Of a DNA stretch of 56,286 nucleotides, positions 54,570-56,286 are shown piece after piece. Numbering within the stretch: position 1 is the stretch's first letter; every line of letters starts with the position of its first letter. The stretch covers positions 1 through 56,286 of the forward strand of contig JACQBG010000007.1 in the NCBI GenBank assembly GCA_016194585.1. The letters run 5' to 3'. The position numbers and the translations under genes are program-made. The stretch comes from Gemmatimonadota bacterium (GTDB taxonomy: Bacteria > Gemmatimonadota > Gemmatimonadetes > Gemmatimonadales > Gemmatimonadaceae). The notes under the pieces are model-generated. The model was not told where the DNA came from, made no database searches, and saw nothing but the letters and a program-made list of their open reading frames with translations.

Positions 54570-55501
54570 GCCCCGCCGCGACGCCGCTCGCCATGCGGGT
54601 CGCCGGCCTGTCGTTCCAGAACCCCGTGCTCCTCGCGGCCGGAACGGCCGCCTACGGGCGCGAGCTCGACGACGTGGTGTGCCTCGAGTCGCTCGGCGGA
54701 CTCGTCACCAAGGCCGTGAGCCTCGAGCCGCGCCAGGGCGCGCCGGCGCCCCGCGTCGCCGATTTCGACGGCGGCATGATCAACGCCGTCGGCCTCGCGA
54801 ACCCCGGCGTCGACGAGGTGAAGGCAGAGCACCTCCCGTGGCTCGCGCGGCACGTCGCGAACGCACGCGTGCTCGTGAACGTCGTCGGCCGCGTGGTGGA
54901 GGATTTCGGCGACGTCGTCGCCCGACTCGACGACTCCGCCGGCTTCGCCGCCTACGAACTGAACGTCAGCTGCCCCAACACGCGCGCCGGCGGGCTCGAG
55001 TTCGGCGCCGACACCGCCGCCCTCACGACGGTCGTCTCCCGCGCGCGCGCCGCGACCGCGCGCCCGCTCTTCGTGAAGCTCTCGCCCACGCTCGCCGACA
55101 TCGGCGGCGCGGCGCGTGCGGCCGTCGACGCGGGCGCCGACGGCATCACGGTGATCAACACCATCCCCGGCCTCGTCATCGACCTCGCCACGCGCAAGCC
55201 GGCACTCGGTTTCGGCTCGGGCGGCGTGAGCGGCCCCGGGCTCCGACCGGTCGGCGTGCTCGCCACGTGGAAGGTGCGGCGCGCCGTCAGCGTGCCGGTC
55301 ATCGGCGTGGGCGGCGTCTCGTCGGCCGAGGACGCGCTGCAGTATATTGTGGCGGGCGCGTCGCTCGTCGCCGTCGGCACCGCCGCGCTCGCGAACCCCA
55401 GAGTACCGGAGCGAATCGTGCGCGACCTCGGCCGCTGGTGCGACCGGCACAACGTGACCGCCCTCGCCGACCTCGTCGGCACGCTCGAATGGCCGGCGTG
55501 A
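54566..55501 (+). CDS. pyrD: Dihydroorotate dehydrogenase (class 1, PyrD)
   Basis: 311-aa FMN enzyme of pyrimidine synthesis, oxidising dihydroorotate. The catalytic Cys136 in NVSCPNTR indicates class 1 (1B-like) rather than membrane-bound class 2. FMN-binding VIGVGGVSS near residue 246 and VKLSPT are conserved. No PyrK gene in the window. GTG overlaps the amidase stop; the PyrF start overlaps its own stop. Confidence 0.93.
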   Translation: MSPAATPLAMRVAGLSFQNPVLLAAGTAAYGRELDDVVCLESLGGLVTKAVSLEPRQGAPAPRVADFDGGMINAVGLANPGVDEVKAEHLPWLARHVANARVLVNVVGRVVEDFGDVVARLDDSAGFAAYELNVSCPNTRAGGLEFGADTAALTTVVSRARAATARPLFVKLSPTLADIGGAARAAVDAGADGITVINTIPGLVIDLATRKPALGFGSGGVSGPGLRPVGVLATWKVRRAVSVPVIGVGGVSSAEDALQYIVAGASLVAVGTAALANPRVPERIVRDLGRWCDRHNVTALADLVGTLEWPA

Positions 55502-56217
55502 CCGCGCCGCGCACCGCTCCACTCCCCATCGTCGCCCTCGACGTCGGCTCGCTCGCCGACGCGCAGCGGCTCGTGCGGCAACTCGGACCCGCCACGACCT
55601 TCTACAAAGTGGGGTTGCAGCTCTTCTCCGCCGAGGGGCCACGCGCCGTCGAATGGCTCCACGGCGAGGGGAAGCGCGTCTTCCTCGATCTCAAGCTGCA
55701 CGACATCCCGAACACCGTGCGCGGCGCCGCCGCGAGCGCGGGCGCGCTCGGCGTGTCGCTGCTCACCGTGCACGCGCTCGGTGGCGCGGCGATGTTGCGC
55801 GCCGCGGTCGAGGGGGCCGCCGGCCGCACGAACATCATGGCCGTGACCGTCCTGACGTCGATGGACGCCGCGACATTGGCACGGTCGATGGGCCACCCGA
55901 CCGAGATCGCGGGCGAAGTGTTGCGGCTCGCGCAGGAAGCGTGCGACGCGCAGACGCATGGCATCGTGTGCGCCGGCACCGAGTGCGCGGCGGTGCGCGC
56001 GCGATTCGGTGACGCACTGCAGCCGCTCGTTCCCGGCCTCCGGCCGGCCGGCGGGGCCGCGCACGACCAGTCGCGCGTCGTGACCGCCGCGGAGGCGGCC
56101 CGGGCCGGCGCGGCATACGTGATCTTCGGACGCGCCGTGACCGCCGCCGCCGATCCGGTCGGCGCCTACGCGACGCTCGCGGCGGAGTTGCAACCAGCGG
56201 CGCAGGAGAAGTCGTGA
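55498..56217 (+). CDS. pyrF: Orotidine 5'-phosphate decarboxylase
   Basis: 239-aa TIM-barrel enzyme converting OMP to UMP. Catalytic DLKLHDIPNTV (Asp-x-Lys-x-x-Asp) is present, along with IVALDVG at the start and a phosphate-binding FGRAVT near the end. GTG 55498 gives a GTGA overlap with pyrD as in most gene pairs here; ATG 55489 is the alternative. Completes a smpB-amidase-pyrD-pyrF operon. Confidence 0.93.
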   Translation: MTAPRTAPLPIVALDVGSLADAQRLVRQLGPATTFYKVGLQLFSAEGPRAVEWLHGEGKRVFLDLKLHDIPNTVRGAAASAGALGVSLLTVHALGGAAMLRAAVEGAAGRTNIMAVTVLTSMDAATLARSMGHPTEIAGEVLRLAQEACDAQTHGIVCAGTECAAVRARFGDALQPLVPGLRPAGGAAHDQSRVVTAAEAARAGAAYVIFGRAVTAAADPVGAYATLAAELQPAAQEKS

Positions 56218-56230
56218 CCGCGTGAAGACG

Positions 56231-56286
56231 GGCCGGGCGGGCCGGGCGGGCCGGGCGGGCCGGGCGGGCCGGGGCCGGGCCGGGCG
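56231..56286 (+). repeat. GGCCGGGCG tandem repeat at the window end
   Basis: Four exact copies of the 9-mer GGCCGGGCG (56231-56266) followed by a decayed copy (GGCCGGGGC) and GGCCGGGCG-like remainder to the last base. It begins 13 bases after pyrF. Its position at the very end suggests a low-complexity repeat that may have ended the assembly. Confidence 0.85.

Overview
The window is one continuous, very GC-rich bacterial chromosome segment with dense gene packing, many ATGA/GTGA/TTGA stop-start overlaps, frequent GTG and TTG starts, multiheme cytochromes, TonB/ExbB/ExbD, outer-membrane barrels and a K+-independent membrane pyrophosphatase. This fits a Gram-negative, probably Gemmatimonadota, organism; the phylum is an inference from gene content and could not be tested by search. 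Base 1 lies inside ccmF, and the last ~55 bases are a GGCCGGGCG tandem repeat.

Region 1 (1-8200): the end of a System I cytochrome c maturation operon (ccmF end, ccmG, ccmH) runs into a multiheme cytochrome cluster: an 8-9 haem lipoprotein, a 9-haem protein with a hydrophobic N-terminus, an outer-membrane beta-barrel, a 16-haem periplasmic cytochrome and a small lipoprotein. It looks like a porin-cytochrome electron conduit with its haem-attachment machinery next door. A PrxQ-type peroxiredoxin and a convergent Hsp20 follow, sharing a 15-bp hairpin.

Region 2 (9260-14619): two two-component pairs. The first is a PAS histidine kinase with an NtrC-like regulator that has lost the sigma54-contacting GAFTGA loop; the second is an OmpR/HK pair. 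Region 3 (14866-18168): tonB-exbB-exbD-exbD-tonB. Region 4 (18260-26471): two APC amino acid permeases, H+-pyrophosphatase, a dicarboxylate/glutamate symporter and a secreted M20 amidohydrolase; a block of nested palindromes follows hppA.

Region 5 (26494-38658): a TMEM45/DUF716-like membrane protein, then an amino-sugar/peptidoglycan salvage locus: BadF-type sugar kinase, two Na+/solute symporters, a NagB/PIG-L deaminase-deacetylase fusion, a NagZ-like GH3/beta-lactamase fusion interrupted by TAG exactly at its SxxK serine, and a divergent NamZ-like (DUF1343) muramidase carrying an internal deletion and frameshift. An A-type Fe-S carrier sits inside the locus.

Region 6 (38800-56217): CDP-alcohol phosphotransferase with myo-inositol-phosphate synthase (likely inositol phospholipid synthesis), small lipoproteins, a dihydrolipoyl acyltransferase, PHP phosphoesterase, an SDR with His in place of the catalytic Tyr, an orphan Rossmann/Cys-cluster protein, thioredoxin reductase, a metallo-beta-lactamase-fold hydrolase, a DUF4149-like protein, aspartase, an Rrf2 regulator, tRNA-Leu(CAG), SmpB, an Amidase_3 enzyme, PyrD and PyrF. 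I saw no CRISPR array, insertion sequence, phage gene or rRNA. Only one stretch over 300 bases (9260-9581) lacks an established gene.
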